Of a stretch of DNA of 64,000 nucleotides, positions 20,291 through 31,313 are shown one piece after another. Every line of letters starts with the position of its first letter. The stretch's first letter is position 1. Where the stretch lies: contig NW_003314284.1 in NCBI RefSeq assembly GCF_000143415.4, forward strand, positions 1,931,715-1,995,714, given 5' to 3'. The notes beneath the pieces were generated by a model. That model was not told the DNA's origin, did no database searches, and was given only the letters and a program-made list of their open reading frames with translations. This DNA is from Selaginella moellendorffii (taxonomy: Eukaryota > Streptophyta > Lycopodiopsida > Selaginellales > Selaginellaceae). Made by a program: the position numbers and the translations under genes.

Positions 20291-22932
20291 ATGAGGTGAG
20301 TACTACTACCTTCATCAAAGTGCAAGCCATCTCAAATCAAAGCAAGAAAACTTTGGAGAGCTCAGGTTGAAGCAGGAATCTGGAACGATGCATCTCGAGG
20401 CGGCAGGAGGAGGAGAGACACCAAGGAGATCGGAGCTCCAGACGCTCCACTCGCTTATGTCCATCGACAACCAGCTCAGTATCGGGCACTTCAAGCAAGT
20501 CCCGCTCCGCGAGAAAGGGACCGGCCTCGAGTTTGAGGACATCACCTACACGGTGGTCAAGAAGCAAAAGAGCAAAGGTGGCGGAAGGATTACGCGGCAA
20601 GTCGATTTGCTCCAGCACATAACCGGCTACGCTCCGAAAGGCCATATCACTGCGGTGATGGGGCCGAGCGGCGCTGGAAAGTCGACGTTCCTGGATGCTC
20701 TGGCTGGCAGGATTGCGAGTGGAAGCCTCCAGGGAATCGTAACGCTCGACGGGAAACGAGTGAGCCCGTCACTCATCAAGCGCTGGTCCGCCTACGTGAT
20801 GCAAGACGACCAGCTCTTCCCGATGCTCACCGTCTGGGAGACTCTTCGCTTCGCGGCCGACATGAGGCTCCCGGAGTCCATGTCCAAAGAGGAGAAGGAC
20901 GATCGAGTGGAGAAACTTATCGTCCAGCTTGGTCTCACAGTGAGTGGAAGTTGTCCTTCGTCGTCTTGTTCTTCCTCTCAGAGCTGAACCGTTTTATCTC
21001 CCAGAGTGCTCGCAACACTTTCATCGGAGACGAGGCTCACCGCGGCGTTTCCGGTGGCGAGAGGAGACGGGTTTCTATCGGAGTCGACATCGTCCACGGA
21101 CCAAACCTGCTCTTCCTCGACGAGCCAACCTCCGGCTTGGACTCCACCAGCGCTTACAGCGTCATCGAGAGGGTCCACGACATCGCCAAAGCTGGAAGCA
21201 GCGTTGTCCTTACGATCCACCAGCCTTCTTCCAGGATCCAGCACCTTCTCCACCACCTTATAATTCTTGCCAGGTACTAAAGTACTTCACTTCTCTTTGC
21301 GTTAATTGCAAGGCTTGGCGCACCAGGGGAAAGCTGATATACCAAGGAACGCCTCAGGGGCTGAACGGACACGTCACAGGCCTGGGGAGGCAGGTTCCCA
21401 AAGGCGAGAACCCGATCGAGTACCTGCTGGATATAATCCAAGAGTTCGACCATGCTACCACTGGAGTGGACCCGCTGGTAGAGTACTACCTCACAGGGAT
21501 CCGGCCGGACGTTCTCGACTGCGGCCTCACTCCAAAAATCCACCTTGCCAGCACCGGGGTGACTCCACAGCAGCATGGCACCTGGAAGCCGATCAAGAGC
21601 CCGTTCCAGATCAATAGTAGCATTTGTAGCACCCCTGCTATCCACAGGCACGACCCGGAAGCTCCTGAGGTACCTATGACTCCGTCCCAGTACTTTGAAG
21701 AAGACGAGGACGACTTCGACCACTCGCTGGTGAAGCAGTCGTTCACGTCGACTGTGGCCGCGAGTCCCTGGATTGGTGTCGGAACTGCTGCTTCCTTCTA
21801 CAAAGGCATGATAGAAACTGCTTTTACTCCAAAGCATATTGGCCTCCGGACTCCATCGAGACCGGGACCGGGACCCGGGCGGACTCCTATGTGGCCATCT
21901 TTTGAAACAAGCCGGTTCGCTAGAACTCCACGGCCTGGTCCAGCGTATACAGCTGCTACTGTTCCTGGTAAACGATCCGTCCCCGAGATCATTCCTGCTA
22001 CTCCGATTCCAGATCGGAAGCTCTACCATGAAGAAGACTTCGATACGGACACCAACAGGAGCGGTCTGGTGGACATACCCGGCCGCAAGTTTTCAAACTC
22101 CTGGTCCAACGAAGTTCTCATTCTCATGGGCCGTAACTTTCGGCTCATCAAGAGAACACCGGAGCTCTTTCTTTCGAGGCAGATCGTCCTGACTGTGATG
22201 GGAGTGATGATGGCCACCATGTTCCTCAACCCCGGCGACAGCTTGCAAGGCGTGACAAAACTCATGTCCTTCTTCATCTTCACCGTCTGCCTCTTCTTCT
22301 TCTCGTCCAACGACGCCGTTCCAGCTTTCATCATGGAGAGGTTCATCTTCATCAGAGAGACGGCACACAACGCGTACCGCTGCTCGTCGTACGTCATGGC
22401 CGGAGTTATAACGTATCTGCCTTTCCTTGCATTCCAGGCCCTGTCGTATACGCTGATAACTTGGTGGGCCTTGGACCTCAAAGGTGGCTTCCGAGGCTTC
22501 TACTACTTCTGGCTCATCCTCTACGCCTCCCTCATCTCGACTAACTCGCTGGTCGTCTTCGTCAGTGCCCTGGTTCCAAACTATATCCTCGGCTACTCCG
22601 CTGTTATTGCCTTCACCGCCATCTTCTTCCTCACCTGCGGCTACTTTGTGAAGCGAAGCTTGATCCCCTGGGGTTGGATATGGATGCACTACATATCCGT
22701 CATCAAGTATCCATACGAGGGCCTCCTCCACAACCAGTTCGAGACCGCTGCTTGCTATAACAGCATCAACGGTACCTGTTATCTGCCAAACCAGGAAGTT
22801 CTCAAGGGGTTAGACATCAACAAGCCCAGGAACAAGTGGGATTGCCTGGCCATGCTTCTCGTCTGGGCGGTCTTCTACAGGTTTCTCTTCTACCTGGTGC
22901 TTAGATTTGCTTCCAAGAACCAGCGAACGTAG
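20291..22932 (+). CDS. ABCG (WBC) half-size transporter
   Basis: Order is nucleotide-binding domain then membrane domain, as in subfamily G. A five-base first exon (ATGAG, 20,291-20,295) joins over a 70-base intron to 20,366; the alternative start is the ATG at 20,388. The NBD has Walker [10 protein letters not shown], the Q-loop region [17 protein letters not shown], signature [19 protein letters not shown], Walker [14 protein letters not shown] and the His switch TIHQPSS. Exon junctions lie at about 20,940/21,006 and 21,273/21,327. After the NBD comes [17 protein letters not shown], a long low-complexity linker with APEVP and PGPGPG, then six membrane segments from about [17 protein letters not shown] through [16 protein letters not shown], and a final [10 protein letters not shown]. 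The linker and [14 protein letters not shown] resemble the STR/ABCG17-19 type. Likely exports lipids or hormones at the plasma membrane as a dimer; substrate unknown. Confidence 0.92.
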
Positions 22933-22992
22933 ATAACAAGCGAAATCAGAGATAGACTTACTTGAAATGATTTATTTGTTGGTACTAATTCA

Positions 22993-23850
22993 TTATTCTT
23001 CTTCAACGTCACCGGGCGCGAACTTTAGCGAGACACTGTTGACACAATGACGCTCGTCTGTCGGTGTTCTATACCCCTCGCCTTTGAAAACGTGTCCCAG
23101 GTGACCGCCACACGCCGCACAGGTTATCTCGACGCGCCGACCGTCGGCATCAGCCTGTATTTGCCACACACAAAAGCAAAAAACGTCAAAAGGAAAAAAA
23201 AAAAAAAAACAATCGAGTTGAAAGTTCCACAGAGGAGAAGAACACCAAATAAAAAACCGAGAGAACACTAGCAGAAAGCCACGACAAGAAGAATAAATGG
23301 AAGAAATTCTCGCTGTGCTTACCTTTCGATTGATCGCGCCTGGCAGGCCCTGGAAGAAGGCAGGCCAGCCGCACCCGGAATCAAACTTGGTATCCGACTT
23401 GTAGAGCGGTGTCCCACAGCCGGCGCATTCGTAGACACCCTCCTCAAAGTGCTTGTTGTAGATTCCCGTGCCAGCAAACCTAGTATGCGGTGTTGGAAAA
23501 AGACGATCCAGTTACGATCGCGTGCTTGGATAGAGGCAGACAAAATGCCCTGGCAACAAAGCACAGCGAGCAGAAAAAAAAAGGAAAAAAAACCAAAAGA
23601 AATTCCGCAAGGCTGTGGCAAGCAAGTGCTTGACCAGAGCTCGTCTCCACACAGCCACACAATCCATCTCCAGCCATAGCAGCACTAGCTACAGTCCCTC
23701 GCAGCAAGCAGCGAGCAAAATCCCAGGCAATCCAGGCAGTAAAATCCAAACTCACTCTGTGCCCTTGCGCCGTAGCACGCGGAATTGCTCCGGGCTGAGG
23801 ATCGCGCGCCATTCCTCCTCGCTCTTGTTGCCGCCTCCCCCCCGCGCCAT
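22993..23850 (-). CDS. MSRB: Peptide methionine-R-sulfoxide reductase B
   Basis: Reduces the R-epimer of methionine sulfoxide in proteins. About 139 residues in three exons: MARGGGNKSEEEWRAILSPE plus FRVLRRKGTE, then FAGTGIYNKHFEEGVYECAG, CGTPLYKSDTKFDSGCGWPA and FFQGLPGAINRK, then ADADGRRVEITCAACGGHLG and HVFKGEGYRTPTDERHCVNS followed by VSLKF. The zinc-binding pairs CAGC and CAAC, the GCGWP motif and the catalytic Cys in RHCVNSVSLKF are all present. There is no transit peptide, so it is probably cytosolic; plastid forms would have one. Its stop lies about 60 bases from the ABCG stop, so the two genes are convergent. The upstream leader on the minus strand carries CCCTAAA boxes. Confidence 0.93.
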
Positions 23851-24404
23851 AGCCCGCACGAAAATATTTCGCCCCTGTTCTAGGGCAAATACACAACTTT
23901 AGGGCTTCTCGCTATACCGCAAGAGCCCTAAAAGGGGGGAGCCGAAGTTCTACGTAGCTAGTCTCTAGAAGAGCAATGGATCGAGCGTGGGACCAAACTG
24001 CCCGCGATCAACCCAGCACCTTACAGGCAGTCCAATTCACAGTGCCTTTCCTGTAAAAAGGGAAATTTTATTTGCAGTATTGTTCCCTGCTTTAAGTACC
24101 CGCACTCAGGCACGTCGAAATTATTTGCTTGCTCTCGAAAAATTCCTTCCTTATTCAGTCTATTTTCCTTTTGGCTGTTTTTCTACTGGTCTTTTTCTTC
24201 CGGCTGCCTTTTTTTTTTTTGGCTACCCCTTCCGTCCGTCGCTCGTCACTTCCACCCCCTATAAATTCTCCGCTTCCTCCGCTGAGAGTAACATTGCGTT
24301 TCTCTTTGCTTCCTCTCGCGCTTGGCCTTCCGAGTTCCAGCATCCTCTTCCTCTTTTTCATTCGATCCTTTTGCGCCGTTTGCTTCTCTCCTCCCGTTTC
24401 GACA
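23851..24404 (+). promoter_or_regulatory. Divergent promoter with a TATA box for the Cys-rich gene
   Basis: The region lies between the MSRB start (minus) and the small Cys-rich gene (plus). TATAAA at 24,260-24,265 is well formed and is followed by a pyrimidine-rich leader of about 110 bases to the ATG at 24,405. Near the MSRB side are paired AGGGCTT/AGAGCCCTAAAA motifs (about 23,901-23,935). Confidence 0.6.
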
Positions 24405-24789
24405 ATGTCTTCGTGCGATGTTTGCAACCGTTGCGGATGCGGATGCACGACCTGCGAGTAAGTTTCTCTCTTCAGTTCGTTTCCCTGCAATGCAAAAGCT
24501 TACTTTGCCCATCCTCGTGTCGTGCTTTGTATTCATTCCACAGCTGCAAGCGGAGGAATCCAACTCTCGCGGCCTTCAACTTCGCTCCCGCCGCTCCAGA
24601 GGCAACTCCTGCCATGGTTTCACCGAGGTAAGCAACTGTACCACCTCTGCTGCATTGCATTACTTACCACTTAGCTCTCTGGATCTCAGTGGAGAGGACG
24701 CCGTGCTGGTAGCAACACCAGGTGCCGAGTGCGAGACCTCCATCACCAATGCAGGGGACGCAACCACAGTTCTTCCCATGTGGGCCTGA
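24405..24789 (+). CDS. Small Cys-rich protein, metallothionein-like N-terminus
   Basis: Three exons: ATG at 24,405 to 24,459, then 24,543-24,629, then 24,691-24,789. The junctions keep frame and give about 80 residues. The first 20 residues hold seven cysteines as CDVCNRCGCGCTTCDC, dense Cys-x-Cys and Cys-x2-Cys pairs like a metallothionein domain that would bind Zn or Cu. The rest (CKRRNPTLAAFNFAP, EDAVLVATPGAECE, ending LPMWA) lacks the second Cys cluster that plant metallothioneins carry at the C-terminus. A strong TATA box and short leader suit a highly expressed small gene. It could be a diverged metallothionein, or one whose last exon is read here in the wrong frame. The Cys cluster is certain; the identity is not. 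Confidence 0.5.
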
Positions 24790-25437
24790 AGCCATGGTCG
24801 CAAGTCCTTGTCCTGCAAGGAATCAGTCCTGAGTTAGATTGTGAGTTATCAACCATTAGCGACAATATCAGGATACAATAAAGAATGGAGGAAGAATAGA
24901 GCCATTCTTCTTCTTACCTTAAATGAAAAGGAACTTAGAAAATAAAACTTTGAGCTTCGTTCGCTGCAAAACAACCAAGCTTTGTCATGAATAATGCGTC
25001 GAGTTGGCTTGCTCAGAGTCATGGAAGTTTTATATGTCGAATGCCAGCATTGGTCTAGCCTCTGGTAACATGATTCTCATCACAGCAACATTTAAAAGAG
25101 CAGGGAATAGACTCAAGCAATGTCTTGTCAGAAAAGCATTACCTCTCCTCTGCTCAAACATGCTAACAGACTTGAAAGTTATAAAAGCAGCACACACAAA
25201 CAGGAAACAAAAGATGGAAAAATCATTGTAATCACAGGGCAGGATGCCAAGCACGAAGTGGAAAGAGACGAATCACGAATCAAAACGGTAGTAGCGACCA
25301 GACCCGAAACACAAAATCGTGCTCGATCCATGCCAAAAAAGAGATTGCGAAAAAGAAATGAGAGGGGAGAGAACACCAGCAAAAATGCCACAGCTGTGAG
25401 ACACCATGATTGAGTCCACAGACCGGCGGAGCGGTCT
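24790..25437. other. Intergenic region, no gene recognised
   Basis: Likely holds the 3' region of the Cys-rich gene and perhaps the 3' region of a small minus-strand gene beginning at 25,635. Open frames on both strands lack family resemblance. Confidence 0.35.
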
Positions 25438-25635
25438 TCAGTCGACATGGAAAGCTGTGGCCGCTGTAGATGGGCCCAAGAGGAAAATCTGGAGTGATTC
25501 ACAGACCCACCGCAGCGGCAGCAGTAGCAGCAAATCCAACACCTCGCGCGCCGTGAAGGCGTCCGGATTGCATGACTGGCATACCTCGCACGCCGTGGCC
25601 GCCGCCAGCCACACCAGATGTGCGCTGCATCCCAT
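25438..25635 (-). CDS. Small hypothetical protein
   Basis: A 65-codon frame from the ATG at 25,635: MGCSAHLVWLAAATACEVCQ followed by SCNPDAFTAREVLDLLLLLP, then FLLGPSTAATAFHVD. Codon third positions are GC-rich, like other genes here, and a telo-box (AACCCTAAAC, 25,656-25,665) stands just upstream on the minus-strand leader. The Cys pair CEVCQSC and the hydrophobic LDLLLLLP segment are visible. A CTACAG near its end could be an acceptor, so the reading may continue in another frame downstream to about 25,179, where a second hydrophobic frame exists. No family recognised. Confidence 0.35.
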   Translation of the reverse strand: MGCSAHLVWLAAATACEVCQSCNPDAFTAREVLDLLLLLPLRWVCESLQIFLLGPSTAATAFHVD

Positions 25636-25840
25636 GCTTCGCCTTTAGGGGCGCCCTAACCCTAAACGCATCTCACCCGAATATCCCTTGCTGCCTTGGT
25701 TTAAAAGAGCATCGGGCGAATATTCGTCAGATTTAAATTTTCGAAAGCAAAGCTTATTCGCGGCAGATCTCGCGGAGGAGGGAAAGAATAGAAGAGACCG
25801 TCGCTCGCAAGCATGGATTGGTTTGTCACTGTTCGATCAA

Positions 25841-26961
25841 TCAGTTGGTTCTCCTGCAGTTGCTCCGGATCTCGCCCTGGCTGCCGGTGAGCGGCTGCAA
25901 ATTCCCCATGTTCACCATGGACACCGCGAAATTGTTGAAGAAGCTCGTCTGATCGGTGCTGAAGTTGCTGACAAGCGCCGCGGTGGTGCCGTTGAGGAGC
26001 TCGGCGTCCGAGTTGAGCAGGACCTGGCCATTGAGCACATTGGCGTAGTACTGGTTGTCGAAAGTGTCCTGGGTGACGGGGTCGAAGTTGGCCACCACGC
26101 TGCCGTTGCCCCCGTTGGGACAGATCTGCTGGAGGGTCGGCAGGTACGTTGAGTTGATCCGGGGATCGGGCTGCCCGTTGCTGAAGTTGAAGAGCCTGTT
26201 GGAGAAAGTGGTGCAGCGAGCCCGGCCGAAGGTGTGCGCGCCGGACAAGACCACCATGTCCAGCGTCGAGAGCCCCACATTCTGGTACGCCGCAATGAGC
26301 TGAGCGTTCGTGGATGTTGGCGGCGGGATGTTGGCCTGCGCGAGGGAGAAGTTTGCTGTGGTGCTGTCTCGCCTTCCCAGCTGGACCGTCCAGGATGGTC
26401 CTCCGCTCTGGGAAAAAGAAAGAAGAGAAGGTGCGGGGGTTAAGAGTTTGTGATTTCGTGAAATGGATTCGGGTTAGAGTACTGACCAGGACTACTGCCG
26501 CCTTGGCTGCGATGGCGAGGATGTCGGCACAGGAGACGGTGTTGTTGCAGACGCTGTCAACCTGCGACTTAATCTGGTCGATGACATCGAAGCCTCGGAG
26601 CGAGGCGTTGTTTGGAGCTGCCGTTTTCTCCCCTGTGAAATTCGCAGTGTCGTCCAGGAGAGATGACGCATCGCAGCCCTGCGGGGGGCAGAGGACGAGT
26701 CAGAAGGAGACAGAGGAATTCTGGACCAAAAGGAGAGAAATTAAATTCAATACTTACATTTACGAAGCAGTCGTGGAAATGCATCCGGAGAAGCGAGGCA
26801 GCAATTCGAACATCGCTCTGCATTGCCTGCTGGAGAGTATTTGTCACGACGGTCTCTACGGTGGGGCAAGACGAGTTGTAGAAAGAGGGACTGAGCTGAG
26901 CGACGGATCGCCGGAAAAGGATTGTAAGCAGCAACGTTGCAAGTACTTCGTAGCGAGCCAT
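25841..26961 (-). CDS. Class III secretory peroxidase
   Basis: Plant haem peroxidase of the cell wall or vacuole; uses H2O2 to oxidise phenolics (lignin, wall cross-linking). Three exons on the minus strand. A signal peptide ([16 protein letters not shown]) is followed by [17 protein letters not shown], the distal haem site [22 protein letters not shown], then [20 protein letters not shown], the LGRRDS motif and the proximal haem histidine [14 protein letters not shown]. Next is [14 protein letters not shown], and the end is [11 protein letters not shown]. All eight expected cysteines appear to be present, and several Asn-x-Ser/Thr glycosylation sites occur (NSS, NNT, NFS, NGT). No C-terminal vacuolar extension, so apoplastic. 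The start is the ATG at 26,961 with a TATATATA box 67 bases upstream. Confidence 0.95.
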
Positions 26962-27027
26962 ATTGGAACAGTCTTGAGCACTAAACTCAGCCGCTCTGCT
27001 TCCCGGCTACTCCCAAGGAGTAGAGAG

Positions 27028-27035
27028 TATATATA
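27028..27035 (-). promoter_or_regulatory. TATA box of the peroxidase gene
   Basis: TATATATA lies 67 bases upstream of the peroxidase ATG on the minus strand, a normal distance for a TATA box with a leader of about 35 bases. Confidence 0.7.
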
Positions 27036-28232
27036 CCAGACATTTTACGATGCGTCGAGGAACTTATCTCGGTATGCTGTCAACTAGTGTCAACTGCGTC
27101 GAGAGCGCTGTCTGGAATGGTTTGACGACTTTAACATTTTTTTTTGCATCCTTTCCTGCTACAAAAGAAGGTCAGTTCCTTGAATCGATGGGAAAACCAA
27201 TCATTTACCCAAAAATGTGCTACCATGAAGCCGTAAAAAGAACCTGTACCAACCAATGATGCTGATGTTGCACCGAAGGGCAGTCTTCTCTTCCAAAACA
27301 ATCAGGGACAGTCGCTTTTCTTTCTGACAGCCTCTACGACCATCCACCACCAAAGAAAGCTCAAGATCTACGCCTCTGATAGGAAGACCCGGTCAGTACA
27401 AATAACACAAGCGTGATACATAGCGCGTACCTGGTAGAAACTTTACGTGCCATATCCTGTAGCAGAACGTGCTGGCCATAGCCAAAGCATTGAATTAGTT
27501 GCTGAGGTAGCCTGTAAAGCGAGCATTGACTTCCTTGGCTTCAAAAGTGTTATCTTTCCTTCTTTCTGGCAGGCACAAGAGAATAGAAACATCTCCTTGC
27601 GCCTGTTACGTCCAAGCATGGCTCACATGAAGAATAGAAAACCGGGTTTTTGTACTATAGAGAAATGTCGGACCTCGATTATCAAGGAAGACGTCATTAC
27701 GCTGAAAAATCCTGCCAACTCAACGAGTGTATCAGCCGCAGACACGCCTATATAAGAGCCCGCTTACCCCTCTAGTCTCTACGTACATGGACATTTGAAC
27801 CGAACGCATAGCACTCGAAAATCTGAGCAGATGAAAGGTCAATTAGATAGATACCAACTCGAAGGGGTCCCGTTGAGTCGTGTCTGGTGGATGTTCACGT
27901 TCTCTGCAGTTTTGATAAACGTAAAATTGAGGACAGCGGGGCCAATACAATATTCTTCTTTTTCTTCTTCTTGTCCTGGAGAAATCAAGATCAAACACGG
28001 GAATCACAACCAGAAAGGAAGAACAAGATACAGATGTTACCAGGCATCCCGGAGCGCCCGCATCGTTTGCTAACAGAGAAACAAACCTCGTTTCGAGTGA
28101 GAACAACAATGAAAAGCACAGAGAGCCAAGCGAAAAGACCTGTTCTACCAGTGAAGATGTCACAACTTTCATTCATTCCTGTCACAGGCTTGGTTGATAC
28201 ACTTTGCACGAATCCTTTGAGTCAGTGCTGTG
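27036..28232. other. Intergenic region with an orphan TATA/TGACG promoter-like motif pair
   Basis: No protein gene is recognised. A good TATA box (TATATAAG, 27,749-27,756, plus strand) is preceded 53 bases upstream by GACGTCA (27,690-27,696), the core of a bZIP (TGA/CRE-type) site. Downstream the first ATG (27,787) opens a frame of only three codons. If the promoter is real the product would be non-coding or an upstream transcript antisense to the 3' end of the DNAJC3 gene. Confidence 0.4.
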
Positions 28233-30201
28233 TCAAAAATTAAAGCCAAAACCTCCACCGCCGGGGAAGCCACCCTCGAATGTGAAAGTGAATCCACTTC
28301 CACTTCCACCTCCACCCCCGCCAAATGGATTAAATCCCGGACCCCCCATCTGCGGTTCCTCGTCCTCTCCCCGGTCATATCGCGTTCGTTTGTCTTCGTC
28401 CCCGAGAACCTAGAGGAGGTGCTACGTACTTAGTAAGAAAAACGAAGAAAAAAGATTGCTTACTTCATATGCTGCAGCAATATCCTGAAACTTACGCTCA
28501 GCTTCCTCCTTGTTATCTACATTTTTGTCCGGATGCCACTGCAATGCCAACTTCTTGTACGCTCTTTTTATGTCAGCAGCACTGGCAGTCGTTTCTACAC
28601 CCAAAATCTCGTACCAGTTTCTCCGCTTACTGAGTTTCAAGCCTTTTTCAGCTCTGTGAAGCCCTTCTCTGGCGCTTTGGCTCTGCAAAGATGAATTCAA
28701 GGTTCCGCTTCGTTTATTTCACCTTAAGTGGTACCTGAGATTTATGAAACGATGTTTTAAAATCTGACATTGCCCCTTCCCAGTCCTCTACTAGAATTTT
28801 GGCTTCCCCACTCTGCAATCGCGGACAGTCGGATAGAGCATCGCAACCAATAATTCACAAACAAACCTGAAGCAAAGCTTCCGCATGTTCGCCATCAATT
28901 TTCAATGCCGACGAACAGGCTGGCAGAGCCTCCTTACCACGACCGAGCTTAACAAGTGTTTTGCATAGTCCTAGATACAGAACAAAGCTCTGCGTCTCAT
29001 GTTCGGGATCCAGTGATAAAGCCTCATTATATTGTTCAACTGCCTTGCGAAATTTCCCTTTTTCAAAAAGATCTTCGGCCTGAAATGAAACAGCAACAAT
29101 GTAAACGAAGCAGAAGAAAAGGCATGCACTCACATTCTTTGTCTTCTTTAAAAGATTTTTCAGCTTGAAATACTCCTTCTTCAAGCTGCTGTGTTCGGGA
29201 TCAAGGCGCAAACCCTTCTGATAATGTCTAGAAGGCATAAACGTTAGTTCTTGCTCAACAACAAAACTAAAAGAACATACCTGGTGGCCACGTCGAAGTC
29301 CGAGAGATAGTAGTAAGCTTGCCCACGAAGAAGCAAAGCATCCAAGTCGTCTTCATTCTCCTTGAGTATAAATCCTGTCTCTCCCACAACACCTGCATAG
29401 TCTTTCTTTTTCAGGAGAATCCTTGCTCTTAAAAATCTCGCCTGCAAAGCAACAATACGCTTTTACCAAAACTCTGCCATGACATCTATACCAACCTTTG
29501 AGCAATCAGGAGAAAGCGATAAAAGAACTTCCAAGTGTTCTTCCGCTTTTGTGAAATCGTTGTTTTCATAGCTACTCTCGACTTGCTTCAGCGCGTCTTT
29601 TGCTTGAGTTACCATAGAGAGCTCCTTCTTAGCACCCGCATGCCCTGGTTTCATACCCAGCGCCTTAGAAACAACACTCTCAGCCTCATCCAACCTACAT
29701 GTCGAGTCTTTGCACAAACTCTCGATAACTGACTGGAAATCTTACTCGCAAGTCTGGCGAAGAACTTGGCTTCGTTGCAAATACCCATTCACGTAGCTTG
29801 GATCGATGTCCACCAGCTTATCGAGATCACGCAACGCGTCTTTGTACCGTTTTTGCTGAATGTATGCTGCTGCTCTCTTCGAATATCCGATCGACGCATC
29901 GGGATCAATCTCTAAGAGAACACAAAACTTCAGTTGGACAAAGCCACGAAATTTCCGCTACCTATGAATGAAGTGTAGTGCCGTATAGCCGCAAAGTACT
30001 CTCGATTGGAGAACGACTCATCTCCAGATTTCAAGTAAGATCCTGAGAAGGAAGAAAAGAAATCACTGCAAGCGCGAGCTGGAGAAAAATCTTACCCGCA
30101 TTGGAGGCAAAAACTCCCAGAAGATTGATTGCCGATACCAGCAGCACGATTGGCGCGAAGGAGATCATGAGCTGACGATGCCTGTCGCAAGCAATCCTCA
30201 T
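28233..30201 (-). CDS. DNAJC3: ER-resident DnaJ co-chaperone, P58IPK/DNAJC3 type (TPR + J domain)
   Basis: Co-chaperone of BiP in the ER lumen. The N-terminus ([20 protein letters not shown] then [16 protein letters not shown]) is a signal peptide. Residues about 40-370 are a run of TPR units ([99 protein letters not shown]). The J domain follows: [20 protein letters not shown], then [20 protein letters not shown] with an intact HPD, then [20 protein letters not shown]. The end is a Gly/Phe-rich tail ([19 protein letters not shown]) with no zinc-finger domain. Many short exons are separated by introns of 50-80 bases. The start at 30,201 is the ATG that opens the signal peptide; the stop is TGA at 28,233-28,235. 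Plant orthologues also help fold receptors and support some RNA viruses (family knowledge). Confidence 0.92.
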
Positions 30202-30414
30202 CGCGCGGCGCCTTGAATCAACGCATATTTCTAGGCCAGAGCGGCCTTGCCCTAGAGATCAAAAATGACAATGAGGTTTCATGTTACTGGTCCACGTGTA
30301 TATTGCGCTGAGGTGGCTAGACAGGATTGGAGCATATGATGTGTAACAGTATGCGATATATTTTCAAGAAAAAAAAGGGACAGAGACAGGCAGAGGATCC
30401 TTTTTTAGGGTTCT

Positions 30415-30440
30415 TCGCTCGCTCGCTCGCTCGCTCGCCC
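30415..30440. repeat. (GCTC)n microsatellite
   Basis: Six tandem GCTC units directly after the calmodulin-like gene stop (minus strand), next to TTTTTTAGGGTTCTTC. In the short gap between the CML 3' end and the DNAJC3 5' end. Confidence 0.8.
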
Positions 30441-30989
30441 TCATTGCTGTAGCGAATCTTGCGATGGCGCCATCATGATCCGAAACTCCTCGAAATCCAC
30501 CAGGCCATTGCCGTCCGAGTCGACGCCCTTGATCATCCTCCGGCACTCGGATTTGGTGATCTTGTCGCCCATTTTCTGGAGCACGCAGTGGAGCTCGTCC
30601 GCCGAGATGAATCCATTTCCATCGATGTCGAAGACCTGGAATGCGGCCCGGAGATCGCCGGCGGAGCTGCCGCCCTCGTCATTGGCGCGGAGGAATTCCT
30701 CCAGGCTGATGAAGCCGTCGCCGTCGGAGTCGATCGCCCTGAGCAGCCCCAGCAGCTCCGTGTCGTCGGGATTAGCATTCCCTATCAGTCTGAGCATCGC
30801 GCGGAGCTCCTCCAGGCAGATCCTTCCATCCCCGTCGGTGTCGATCGACCTGAAAACCTGTTCTAGCTCCTTGGCGCGTTGATCAATGGACCTAGCCGGC
30901 GATGGAACAGTAGCCTCGGCGGCAATGCTCGCCACTGGAGAATCCCTACCAGATTTCTTCCCCCTGAGCGATCGATAGAACTTCATCAT
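30441..30989 (-). CDS. CML: Calmodulin-like protein with four EF-hands
   Basis: Calcium sensor, 182 residues, intronless. The start is the first of two ATGs (30,987-30,989). A basic N-terminal extension of about 45 residues (MMKFYRSLRGKKSGRDSP) precedes four EF-hands with complete loops: DTDGDGRICLEE, DSDGDGFISLEE, DIDGNGFISADE and DSDGNGLVDFEE. All have Asp at position 1, Gly at 6 and Glu at 12, so all four should bind calcium. Longer than calmodulin (149) because of the extension, and there is no C-terminal prenylation motif (ends SLQQ). Targets unknown. Divergent from the RLCK gene, which also suggests signalling, but that is a weak link. Confidence 0.93.
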   Translation of the reverse strand: MMKFYRSLRGKKSGRDSPVASIAAEATVPSPARSIDQRAKELEQVFRSIDTDGDGRICLEELRAMLRLIGNANPDDTELLGLLRAIDSDGDGFISLEEFLRANDEGGSSAGDLRAAFQVFDIDGNGFISADELHCVLQKMGDKITKSECRRMIKGVDSDGNGLVDFEEFRIMMAPSQDSLQQ

Positions 30990-31313
30990 TGCGATCTCTC
31001 TCACACTCCAAAAGCAAGAACCCTACTCCGCGTTATAAGCCTTAAAAGAAAAGGAGGCGCATAAAATTCGAAACGTTAGTTAACGCGCCAAAGAATATAT
31101 CTCCCAAAATTCTAGGAAGAGTAGAATATACAGAGTATATGCTTTTGGAATATTCACAGGATTTGCGGCGCTTAATGCACGCGAAACGCGACTAGCACGG
31201 GAGGAAAGAGAAAACCAGGTCAGAGAATTCGCTTTGTTCGTTTCTTGGCTGGATCCGATTAGGGTTCTTCACATCGATGAGCGATCGTCGCTAGCGCGCG
31301 CGGCCAGGCAGCG

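Noticed and set aside
20367-20390. Start of the ABCG protein at 20,367
   Set aside because: The codon at 20,367 is TTG. The real start is ATG at 20,291 (via a 70-base intron) or 20,388.
27795-28073. Plus-strand 92-codon frame after the orphan TATA
   Set aside because: Starts at TTG and shows no coding pattern; antisense to the DNAJC3 3' side.
30989-31004. Calmodulin-like protein start at 31,004
   Set aside because: That codon is GTG on the minus strand; the ATG pair at 30,984-30,989 is the natural start.
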